A DNA stretch of 64,000 nucleotides from Ketobacter sp. (GTDB lineage Bacteria; Pseudomonadota; Gammaproteobacteria; Pseudomonadales; Ketobacteraceae): assembly GCF_003671495.1 (NCBI RefSeq), contig NZ_RCHN01000029.1, forward strand, positions 1-64,000. Direction: 5' to 3'. The position numbers were made by a program, and so were the translations under genes. Of this stretch, positions 50,489-57,736 are shown in pieces. How positions within the stretch are numbered: the first letter of the stretch is position 1; each line of letters starts with the position of its first letter. The notes under the pieces are model-generated. The model was not told where the DNA came from, ran no database searches, and was given only the letters and a program-made list of their open reading frames with translations.

Positions 50489-52117
50489 ATGCAATCCGCA
50501 GTGAAGGATGGGCGCAGAACTCTGGTTGGCAGATCGGTTCGGTGGGATGAAGAGCAGGCGAAAGCCGCCTATGAACGGGGCTACTGGACCCACGAAACGC
50601 TGGCCGATTCCCTGCAGCGCATTGCAGCCCAGGAGCCTGATCGGGTGCTCGTGATTGAGGGCAGCGTTCGCCTGTCTGCCGGTGAGCTGTACGAGCGTGC
50701 GCGCACCCTGGCCCGGGTGATGGCAGCGGGCCACCACGAGGGCAGCGTGGTGTCGTTTATGCTCCCCAATTGGCATGAAGCGGCGGTGATTTATCTGGCT
50801 GCGACGATGGCCGGCATGGTGGCCAACCCGATCCTGCCATCGTTGCGTGAGCATGATCTGCGCTTTATGTTGAAGGATATGTCCTGCCGGATGATTTTCA
50901 TTCCAGAGCAGTTCCGCAATCACCATTATGCCGAAATGCTGTCACACGTTGTCGAGCAGTTGGCGTCACCTCCGCAGGTGGTCGTGCTGCGGGGTAATCC
51001 CCATAAATTCACTGCCTTCGACAGTCTGTTTGAGAACGCACCGGAGCAGGCTCTGCCCATTGTGGAGGCCGATGCAGTGCGGATGATCATGTATACGTCC
51101 GGCACCACCGGTAACCCGAAAGGCGTGATGCACAGTCACAACTCCATCCACGCGCTGATCAAACAGATTGGCGAACATTGGCGGGTGGAGCCCGGAGATA
51201 AATTTTTGGTGGCGTCACCGATCAGCCATATCGGAGGCTCAATTTATGCGTTCGAGTGCCCTCTTCTGTTGGGCGCAACGGCGGTGTTGATGGAGCATTG
51301 GAACCCTGACCAGGCCGTTACATTATTGCAGTCAGAAGGCTGTACCCATTTTGCCGGGGCTACGCCATTTTTGGTGCAGACTCTGGCCGCTGCCCGCAAA
51401 CAGCAGACCCGGTTACCCAGCTTGAAACTGTTCGTGTGTGGTGGCGCATCGGTGCCGGCGTCACTGATCCGCGAGGCTGATGACTACTTTGAACGTGCCG
51501 CGGTGACCCGGGTGTATGGGTCCACCGAGGTCCCGGTGATGACCGTTGGCGCCGTGGGGGATGTTGATCATGCCGCGGAGACCGATGGCCAGCCCGGTAT
51601 CGCTCAGGTGAGGCTTGCTGGCATCGAGAACGCAACGGCCGACAGTGGTGAAGTGATTGCCAAAGGGCCACAAATGCTGGTGGGCTATGTGCATGCCGAA
51701 GATGAGGCCAGTGTGTTCGATGAAAACGGCTTCTTCCGCACCGGGGATCTTGGTCGCTGGGTGGATCAGAATTATCTGGTCATTGTGGGTCGAGCCAAGG
51801 ACATCATTATCCGCCATGGTGAAAACATTGCCCCCAAGGAGATCGAAGATCTGCTGGTCAATCTGGCGGAGATCGCTGAGATTGCGATCGTCGGCCTACC
51901 CGATCCGAAAACCGGAGAAAGGGCCTGTGCTGTGATTGTGCCGGCCGGGGATGCCACGCCCACGGTCTCTGACCTGGCTGATTTCCTGCTGCGCCAGGGT
52001 GTCGCCAAATTCAAGTTTCCGGAACAGGTAGCCATCTGGAAAGCATTACCCAAAAATGATGCCGGTAAGGTGTTGAAGCACAAGATTCGTCAAACGTTGC
52101 TGCAGGCAGAGGCCTAG
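50489..52117 (+). CDS. AMP-forming acyl-CoA synthetase (ligase 5)
   Basis: Acyl-CoA ligase of 542 residues. The ATG at 50489 (GGAG about 11 bases upstream) is preferred to an upstream start at 50417 that would overlap the operator-like repeat. The P-loop Y-T-S-G-T-T-G-N-P-K-G is intact; Y-G-S-T-E-V-P, T-G-D-L-G-R-W, G-R-A-K-D-I-I-I-R-H-G-E-N-I and the C-terminal N-D-A-G-K-V-L-K-H-K lysine motif follow in normal order. The pattern resembles cyclohexane-carboxylate or medium-chain acyl-CoA ligases, though the substrate is open. It is the only ligase with its own divergent promoter. Downstream are two hairpins and the convergent amidohydrolase gene. Confidence 0.9.
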   Translation: MQSAVKDGRRTLVGRSVRWDEEQAKAAYERGYWTHETLADSLQRIAAQEPDRVLVIEGSVRLSAGELYERARTLARVMAAGHHEGSVVSFMLPNWHEAAVIYLAATMAGMVANPILPSLREHDLRFMLKDMSCRMIFIPEQFRNHHYAEMLSHVVEQLASPPQVVVLRGNPHKFTAFDSLFENAPEQALPIVEADAVRMIMYTSGTTGNPKGVMHSHNSIHALIKQIGEHWRVEPGDKFLVASPISHIGGSIYAFECPLLLGATAVLMEHWNPDQAVTLLQSEGCTHFAGATPFLVQTLAAARKQQTRLPSLKLFVCGGASVPASLIREADDYFERAAVTRVYGSTEVPVMTVGAVGDVDHAAETDGQPGIAQVRLAGIENATADSGEVIAKGPQMLVGYVHAEDEASVFDENGFFRTGDLGRWVDQNYLVIVGRAKDIIIRHGENIAPKEIEDLLVNLAEIAEIAIVGLPDPKTGERACAVIVPAGDATPTVSDLADFLLRQGVAKFKFPEQVAIWKALPKNDAGKVLKHKIRQTLLQAEA

Positions 52118-52205
52118 CGCTTCTGCTGCGCTTGGTGCTTTGACAAGGCTTGATATAGAGAGTGGGCGCTTGGCATTTCGGTAGCCTGCACGGAGCGCCC
52201 GGAAT

Positions 52206-52230
52206 AAAAAATGCCGACTGGGGGTCGGCA
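52206..52230 (-). terminator. Rho-independent terminator on the minus strand after the amidohydrolase
   Basis: TGCCGAC (52212-52218) and GTCGGCA (52224-52230) form a stem with a five-base loop; on the minus strand it is followed by six T residues (complement of 52206-52211). About 100 bases after the amidohydrolase stop. Confidence 0.7.
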
Positions 52231-52288
52231 AAATACCAAATCCTTTCTTGATAGAAACCCATAAGACTTGGCACAAAAGATTGTTGAA

Positions 52289-52316
52289 GTGGGTCGCGGC
52301 TTGGCGTCGACCCACT
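52289..52316. terminator. Hairpin next to the amidohydrolase stop
   Basis: AGTGGGTCG (52289-52297) and CGACCCACT (52308-52316) form a perfect nine-base stem with a ten-base loop, 11 bases after the amidohydrolase stop on the minus strand. It has no clear T-run and may act with the terminator at 52206-52230. Confidence 0.5.
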
Positions 52317-52327
52317 GTGGGTATTCC

Positions 52328-53521
52328 TTACTGCAGGGAGCCGGAACGTTCCAGCAGGCCCAACAGGTTTCCGCCCATCACTTTGCGTTGCTCTTCTTCG
52401 GTGTAGGCATCCAGTCGGTCGATGAACTGCAGCGGGCTGGCGACCCCTTCAGGGTGCGGATAGTCGCTACCGAACAGTACCTGGTCAGCGCCGACCAGAT
52501 CACGCAAACCGTCCAGGGAATCTTCATAGAAAGGAGCAACATACACGTTCTCCTTGAAGCGCTGAACCGGATCGTATTTGAATTCCTGCGGGAAAATGTT
52601 TTTGGCCTTTTCCATGGTGCGCAGCAGTTCGCCAACCCAGGCGGCGCCGTTTTCGATGGTGGCAATTTTCACATCGGGGAAACGGTCGAACACGCCGTGA
52701 CAAATAAGGGCGGCACAGGTGTCTGCAATAACCCGGGCAGCAGGCTTCAGGATGTGCGAGAACGCGGAAGGCTTGAATGGTTTGTATTCGTTGCCACCCA
52801 CCCACATACGAACGAACCGATCGTAACCGCTGTCGGATGCGTGCATGGATACAAAGATCTTGGATTCGTTGATGCGGGCCCAGAACGGATCAAATTCTTC
52901 GAAGCCGGGAGAGCGGGTACCGCTAATGCCGGGCACAGGCGCTGGTCGCACCAGTACTGTTTTGGCACCGTTTTTGATTGCCCAATCCAGCTCTTTAACC
53001 GCCCAGTCGATATCCGCAAGGCTGATCACCGGGGCGGCGAAGATACGGTTTTGACGGTTGAAGGTCCATTCTTCCAGCATCCACTGGTTGAGGGAGTGCA
53101 TGATCGCGCACATGGCTGGAATGTTGTATTGGCCCATGCGTTCTTCAACGGCGGAAACCAGGGTCGGAAACATCAGTGCTCCGTTCAGGCCCTGCTCATC
53201 CAGCTCTTTTATGCGTTCTTCGCCGGTGCGCCATCCATTCTTGGGTGCGATGGGCTTGCCCATGGATTCGCGCATGGAAAGCCCTTCGGCGTTCTTGCCC
53301 ATGTACCACTCCACCAGTTTGCCAGGGGCGGCAATGTGGCTGAAGGTGGGGTCGGGAATATAGTCACTGATCAGGCCACCGATCGCCAACTTGGTGCGTC
53401 CATTTACCTGTACATAGGAAACTGCGTGCTTGAATTCCTTGGGCAGGTAACGCATCAAAGCTTCGGGTGGCTCGTAAAAATGATGGTCCGCGTCATAAGT
53501 TGGATAGGGTAAGCCAGACAT
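52328..53521 (-). CDS. Amidohydrolase-2 (ACMSD-like) family metal-dependent hydrolase/decarboxylase
   Basis: TIM-barrel protein of 397 residues (ATG at 53521, AGGTG upstream). The N-terminal metal motif reads D10-A-D12-H13-H14; the usual H-x-H is replaced by D-x-H, as in a common subgroup of this family. The metal-site aspartate of the C-terminal part lies in F-G-S-D-Y-P-H-P-E-G (about 350-359), and H-A-S-D-S (about 252-256) contributes a histidine. Members include decarboxylases such as ACMSD and hydrolases acting on ring-fission products. Divergent from P450 fusion B, with two operator-like repeats in the 413-base gap, so it probably belongs to the same regulated set. Confidence 0.82.
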   Translation of the reverse strand: MSGLPYPTYDADHHFYEPPEALMRYLPKEFKHAVSYVQVNGRTKLAIGGLISDYIPDPTFSHIAAPGKLVEWYMGKNAEGLSMRESMGKPIAPKNGWRTGEERIKELDEQGLNGALMFPTLVSAVEERMGQYNIPAMCAIMHSLNQWMLEEWTFNRQNRIFAAPVISLADIDWAVKELDWAIKNGAKTVLVRPAPVPGISGTRSPGFEEFDPFWARINESKIFVSMHASDSGYDRFVRMWVGGNEYKPFKPSAFSHILKPAARVIADTCAALICHGVFDRFPDVKIATIENGAAWVGELLRTMEKAKNIFPQEFKYDPVQRFKENVYVAPFYEDSLDGLRDLVGADQVLFGSDYPHPEGVASPLQFIDRLDAYTEEEQRKVMGGNLLGLLERSGSLQ

Positions 53522-53581
53522 AATATTCACCTTTCATGCATTCTATTTGTTTGTAGTAGGGTATCCAAGGAAACCCCTCTA

Positions 53582-53600
53582 AGTCAACAACACTGTTGAT
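53582..53600 (-). promoter_or_regulatory. Operator-like repeat, site 6 of the TCAACA-N4-TGTT family
   Basis: On the minus strand ATCAACAGTGTTGTTGACT, which contains the fully symmetric TCAACA-GTGT-TGTTGA, 61 bases upstream of the amidohydrolase ATG. The most complete palindrome among the sites with the TCAACA half. Confidence 0.6.
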
Positions 53601-53662
53601 TTATATTGGGCAGATTAACACGTGTTCGCTTGTCTGGACAGGTACTCGGATGCAACCCAGCA

Positions 53663-53681
53663 AGTGAACACCAATGTTGAC
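53663..53681 (-). promoter_or_regulatory. Operator-like repeat, site 7 of the TCAACA-N4-TGTT family
   Basis: On the minus strand GTCAACATTGGTGTTCACT, about 60 bases from site 6 and on the P450 side of the divergent region. Two sites in one region may allow cooperative binding. Confidence 0.5.
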
Positions 53682-53934
53682 TAACAATTGGTGGGCAGTT
53701 TAAGCTTAAGCACCATCTCCGGCAATCGTTAATCGCTGCCGGCAAATGCAGCGCTAAGCGCTTGAATCCAGTGCACAACTTTCTGGTGCGCAAAGGCTTG
53801 CAGTGCGCAAAGAGCATACCGCAGGTCCCAAAGCGTCGAGTCCCGGTAAGGCCACCCTAGACCTTCGATCCGGTTACAACGTTGCCTGGAACCCTATTAA
53901 CACAGAGGTGTTTGGACTAAAGGTGTCTGGAAAG

Positions 53935-55533
53935 ATGAACGCAAAAGTGGATTCACCGCTGTATTACGATCCCTATGATTTTGATATCGATGAGAACCCG
54001 TATCCTGTCTGGAAACGGATGCGAGACGAAGCGCCGCTCTATTACAATGAAAAATATGATTTTTATGCCCTGAGCCGTTACGAAGATGTGACCAAGTGTC
54101 TCAAGGACTTTGCAACCTACAGCTCAGCCAAGGGCACCATCATGGAGTTGATCAAAGCCGGGTTTCAGCCACCACCGGGCATGTTCATCTTTGAAGATCC
54201 GCCACTGCACGACATTCACCGGGACATCCTGCGCCGGTTGTTCACCCCCCGTGCTATTGCCGCGGTGGAACCCAAAATCCGGGAGTTTACCACCCAGGTG
54301 TTGGATCCCCAGATTGGCAAAGGGGGCTTCGACTTTATCAAAGACCTGGGTTCGGAGATGCCGATGCGCACCATTGGCATGTTGTTGGGTATACCAGAGG
54401 CGGATCAGGCCAAGTTTCGTGACTTCTCCCTGGAAGGGTTGGATCTGGATGAGAGCGGCGCCCCGGCTGTGGATTTCGAGTTTCGTTTTAACGGCAAAGA
54501 TGGCGATCCCATTGAAGTGAATGATCTGTTTGGCGCCTATCTGGACTGGCGCGAACAAAATCCCTCCGACGATCTTATGACGCAACTGCTGACCAGTGAG
54601 TTTGTGGATGAGACCGGTACCCAGCGCCGCCTGAGCCGGGAGGAAATCCTGGGTTATGTGCGGTTACTGGCCGGTGCCGGCAATGAAACCACCACGCGCC
54701 TGATTGGCTGGACTGGCAAGGTGTTGGCCGATCACCCGGAGCAATTGGCCGAGCTGGCCAAAGACCCCAGCCTGATTAATAACGCCATTGATGAAGTGCT
54801 GCGCTTTGAGCCTCCCTCCCCGGTTCAGGCCCGCTATGTTACCCGCGATGTGGAGCACTACGGGCAGATCGTGCCGAAAGGCAGTGTCATCCTGTTGTTG
54901 AACGCCTCCGCCAATCGGGACGAGCGCAAGTTCAAGGATCCGGACACCTTTAATATCCGGCGCAAGATCGATCAGACTCTGACCTTTGGTCATGGTCTGC
55001 ATTTCTGTATGGGTAGTCACCTGGCCAAGCTGGAAGGTCGGATAGCCCTGGAAGAGGTTCTCAAACGTTTCCCCAGTTGGAAAGTGGATTGGGAGAACGC
55101 CAAACAGGCCCGCACCTCAACGGTTCGGGGCTGGGAAACTTTGCCGGTGATTACCGACGAAGCGAAGTGGAAACAAGAGCAAAACAAAAACAGACCACAG
55201 GAGAAAGCCGTGTCTAATGCAACAGAAGCAGGTATTGATAATGCCTGGGATTTGGTAATCAAAGCCCCCAACGGTGAACAGCGAAGTGTTGTGACCCTGA
55301 AATCCGAAGGCGAGGTGCTGACCGGCACCATCACCAATCCGGAGTTTGGTGAGCAGCCCATCGAAGGCGGCAAATACGATGGCGAAACCTTGACCTGGAA
55401 AAGCAAAGTCACCAAGCCAGTGAAGCTCACCGTGACGTACAGCGCCACCGTGGACGCAGACAACAACATCAGCGGCCACATCAAGGCCATGATGACCAAG
55501 ATTCCGTTCAGCGGAACCCCGGTCGCCAAATAA
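53935..55533 (+). CDS. Cytochrome P450 fused to a C-terminal beta-rich domain (fusion B)
   Basis: P450 of 532 residues from the ATG at 53935. Oxygen-binding A-G-A-G-N-E-T-T (246-253), K-helix E287-x2-R290, and F-G-H-G-L-H-F-C-M-G with heme cysteine C358 are intact. The N-terminal half matches fusion A closely (E-A-P-L-Y-Y-N-E-K-Y-D-F-Y-A). After the P450 core (about 406) a charged linker and an extra domain of about 97 residues follow, similar to that of fusion A: W-x-L-V-I-K-A-P-N-G, L-x-G-T, K-P-V-K-L-T-V-T-Y, ending near P-F-S-G. The start is chosen because A and B align from this point. It has its own terminator and is transcribed away from the amidohydrolase. Confidence 0.92.
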   Translation: MNAKVDSPLYYDPYDFDIDENPYPVWKRMRDEAPLYYNEKYDFYALSRYEDVTKCLKDFATYSSAKGTIMELIKAGFQPPPGMFIFEDPPLHDIHRDILRRLFTPRAIAAVEPKIREFTTQVLDPQIGKGGFDFIKDLGSEMPMRTIGMLLGIPEADQAKFRDFSLEGLDLDESGAPAVDFEFRFNGKDGDPIEVNDLFGAYLDWREQNPSDDLMTQLLTSEFVDETGTQRRLSREEILGYVRLLAGAGNETTTRLIGWTGKVLADHPEQLAELAKDPSLINNAIDEVLRFEPPSPVQARYVTRDVEHYGQIVPKGSVILLLNASANRDERKFKDPDTFNIRRKIDQTLTFGHGLHFCMGSHLAKLEGRIALEEVLKRFPSWKVDWENAKQARTSTVRGWETLPVITDEAKWKQEQNKNRPQEKAVSNATEAGIDNAWDLVIKAPNGEQRSVVTLKSEGEVLTGTITNPEFGEQPIEGGKYDGETLTWKSKVTKPVKLTVTYSATVDADNNISGHIKAMMTKIPFSGTPVAK

Positions 55534-55552
55534 GCTGTGATGTACGCAGTTG

Positions 55553-55581
55553 AAAAAGAGCCGCTTATGCGGCTCTTTTTT
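55553..55581. terminator. Strong bidirectional rho-independent terminator
   Basis: A perfect 12-base stem, AAAAAGAGCCGC (55553-55564) with GCGGCTCTTTTT (55569-55580), and a TTAT loop, between the P450 fusion B stop and the convergent SDR stop. The A-run on one side and T-run on the other serve both strands. Confidence 0.92.
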
Positions 55582-55587
55582 CTGGTA

Positions 55588-56385
55588 TTACTCGCCTGGC
55601 ATCACCCGTTCACAGAGCAGGGCTTCCGGGGCTACGTACTTGGTGGTTGACCAGCCGCCATCTAGCGCGATGGTCTGACCGTTGATATAGCTGCCTTCCT
55701 TGGACGCCAAAAAGAACACGGTGTTGGCAACGTCGTCCACCGTACCGTCGCGGTCAAACGGGGTCAGTTCCTGATTGGTGCGTTGAAAGCCGGGAAAGTC
55801 CCAGGCCGCAGCGGTCATTTCTGTCTTAACCACACCGGGTGCCACGACGTTGGAGCGTATGCCTTTGGCGCCGTATTGCACGGCGAACGCCTGACTCATG
55901 CCAATCATGCCGGCTTTTGCGGTGCAATAGATACCACCGTCCAGGCCCCCCAACAACCCAAACACCGAGCCGATATTAATGATGGACGAACCCGGTTGCA
56001 TGGCTCGTAATGCCTCCCGTCCGAAGCGGAAGGGTGCTTTCAGGCTGATGTTCAGCACTTCATCGATGGTATCATCGTCGGTCTCTCCCGGAGGTGCCCA
56101 CTTGCCGGAACCGGCGTTGTTGACCAGGCAATCGAGACGGTCGAACGCGTGTAAAGCCAGATCCACCGCTCGCTTGGGGGCATCTTTATCGGTGACATCC
56201 GCCACCAGGTACTCCAGATCCGTCAGTTCGGAGAGCTCCTGCTGCAGCTGCTGCAGGCGGGGTTCCCGTCGCGCTACGGCGACGATGCGCCATCCCTCTT
56301 TGGCAAACTTGCGCGCGATGGCCTCGCCAATTCCGGAACTGGCGCCGGTAATCAGAGCCACTGGCCGTTGAGCTTGATCATTCAT
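55588..56385 (-). CDS. Short-chain dehydrogenase/reductase
   Basis: Classical SDR of 265 residues from the ATG at 56385 (M-N-D-Q-A-Q-R-P-V-A-L-I-T-G-A-S-S-G-I-G); the longer frame to 56454 lacks a good ribosome site. N-N-A-G, the serine region I-N-I-G-S and Y-C-T-A-K are present. The C-terminal A-L-D-G-G-W-S-T-T-K-Y matches the SDR at 11080-11844, suggesting paralogues of the same substrate class. It is divergent from the crotonase-HyuB-HyuA operon with a 339-base gap. Alcohol/ketone interconversion of a pathway intermediate is likely. Confidence 0.85.
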   Translation of the reverse strand: MNDQAQRPVALITGASSGIGEAIARKFAKEGWRIVAVARREPRLQQLQQELSELTDLEYLVADVTDKDAPKRAVDLALHAFDRLDCLVNNAGSGKWAPPGETDDDTIDEVLNISLKAPFRFGREALRAMQPGSSIINIGSVFGLLGGLDGGIYCTAKAGMIGMSQAFAVQYGAKGIRSNVVAPGVVKTEMTAAAWDFPGFQRTNQELTPFDRDGTVDDVANTVFFLASKEGSYINGQTIALDGGWSTTKYVAPEALLCERVMPGE

Positions 56386-56724
56386 ATTGTTATTAGCCTC
56401 CCCTGTGTACAGCCCGTTACTTAGAGCCCGTTTGCGCCGGGCCCATTCGGACATTTCTCAACATCCGGGAACGCTCCCGGAACAGTCACAACAGTGTATA
56501 TCCCCGGGTATCCAGCTGACGATATAGCCAGGCCGAAGATCCGCCCGGAATACAGGCTCAGGCATTTCAGTGCGCCTGTTCAGGCTAGTGAGTGAGGTTG
56601 GGGCGCCGGCTGCGCTCATGGTAGAGACTGTGGCATGAACTGTCAGGACGCCTCCAGACCCCCATGGTACAACCTGTACTGACGATCTATCTCTGACTTC
56701 CGTTTCCAGCACAGGCGTATCTCT
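56386..56724. other. Divergent promoter region before the crotonase-HyuBA operon
   Basis: No supported gene in about 340 bases. It contains a half-site (CAACAGTGTATA near 56490) of the island motif and an inverted repeat GTACA-ACC-TGTAC at 56667-56679, 45 bases before the crotonase start. Confidence 0.45.
56667..56679. promoter_or_regulatory. Small inverted repeat upstream of the crotonase-HyuBA operon
   Basis: GTACA-ACC-TGTAC with five-base arms. It shares the GTACAAC string with the palindrome at 62921-62940 next to the AraC gene, but the symmetry is short, so a chance match is possible. Confidence 0.3.
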
Positions 56725-57705
56725 ATGAAACAAGCTCCCGATATCAATCAGCTCAAGGAAGAGGCAAAGGAATATATCCGGTATGAGAAAGACACCGAAA
56801 ACAAGATTGCCTATCTGACTTTCGACCGGCCGGACGCGCTGAACGCCACCACCACGGGTATGCGACAGTACTATGCCGACCTGGTATTCAAGGCCAACGT
56901 GGATGATGACGTTAAAGTGCTGGTGATTCGGGGGGAAGGCAAGCATTTCGGCAGCGGTGGTGATCTGCAGGAGCAGGCCGACATGTACTCCGACTCCGGC
57001 GAGGACATGTCCCTGTTGCATGAATTCGGGATCAACGACCCCGATGTCAAATATCCACCGCGGGGCTCTTACCGGTTCCTGCACAGTATGACGGATCATT
57101 ATGCCAAGGCACCGGCCGGCAGCCGTCCACTGCAGGAATTCAAGAAAATCAGCATCATAGAAACCAAAGGCTACTGCTATGGATGGCACTTCTACCAGGC
57201 GGCGGATGCCGACCTGCTGATCTCGTCAGAGGACACCCTGTTCGGACATCCCTCCTTCCGTTATGCCGGCTGGGGCCCTCGCATGTGGACCTGGATCGAG
57301 CAAATCGGGCTCCGTAAGTTCTCTGAAATGCTGTTCACCGGTCGCCCGTTTACCGCAGCCGAAATGTACGAGACAAACTTCATTAACAGCGTAGTGCCGT
57401 TGGAAAAGTTGGCGGATGAGACCCGGAAATACGCCCTCGCCTGCTCCCGCAGCCGGCCCACCGATGTGGTTCAGGTACAAAAAACCTTTATTGAAATGTA
57501 CAAACAGTACCGCGGCGAATACATGGGCAGCCTGTTGACCGGTTTTGTGGAAGGCATGCTGCCGATGATGACCAACGATCGACAAAATCAGGCGGGTGTG
57601 GACAGCGATACCTTCGAAAAAGGCCTCAATAACGTGGTGAAGGATATCGACATGATGTACCCGCCAGAGTGGCGGTTGGGTATGTCGAACCGTAAGAAAC
57701 CCTGA
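56725..57705 (+). CDS. Crotonase-family protein, long form, without the hydratase glutamates
   Basis: Crotonase-fold protein of 326 residues, longer than the usual 260. The oxyanion loops H-F-G-S-G-G-D (74-80) and G-Y-C-Y-G-W (149-154) are present. Aligned by eye with enoyl-CoA hydratase the two catalytic glutamates are replaced by Y157 and S177, so hydratase activity is unlikely. There is an insertion of about 30 residues between the two loops (about 85-130). Possible reactions include isomerisation, C-C cleavage or decarboxylation. It leads the operon with HyuB/HyuA (31-base gap to hyuB), and therefore may process the CoA thioester before or after their carboxylase/hydrolase step. Confidence 0.78.
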   Translation: MKQAPDINQLKEEAKEYIRYEKDTENKIAYLTFDRPDALNATTTGMRQYYADLVFKANVDDDVKVLVIRGEGKHFGSGGDLQEQADMYSDSGEDMSLLHEFGINDPDVKYPPRGSYRFLHSMTDHYAKAPAGSRPLQEFKKISIIETKGYCYGWHFYQAADADLLISSEDTLFGHPSFRYAGWGPRMWTWIEQIGLRKFSEMLFTGRPFTAAEMYETNFINSVVPLEKLADETRKYALACSRSRPTDVVQVQKTFIEMYKQYRGEYMGSLLTGFVEGMLPMMTNDRQNQAGVDSDTFEKGLNNVVKDIDMMYPPEWRLGMSNRKKP

Positions 57706-57736
57706 CTTCTGCCGCGCCATATTTAAGGATCACACC

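Larger units (their letters stand above)
53522..53934. other. Divergent promoter region between amidohydrolase and P450 fusion B
   Basis: About 410 bases without a supported gene. It contains two operator-like repeats (sites 6 and 7) and a ten-base palindrome TTAAGCTTAA (53700-53709). A frame from GTG 53803 is continuous with the P450, but its first 44 residues have no counterpart in P450 fusion A, so it is read as untranslated leader. Confidence 0.5.

Noticed and set aside
52268..53512. Open frame of 414 codons on the plus strand opposite the amidohydrolase
   Set aside because: Shadow of a clearly coding minus-strand gene with metal-site motifs; no ribosome site or domain.
56458..57189. Open frame of 243 codons on the minus strand upstream of the SDR at 55588
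   Set aside because: It overlaps the coding start of the crotonase gene in antisense and has no domain.
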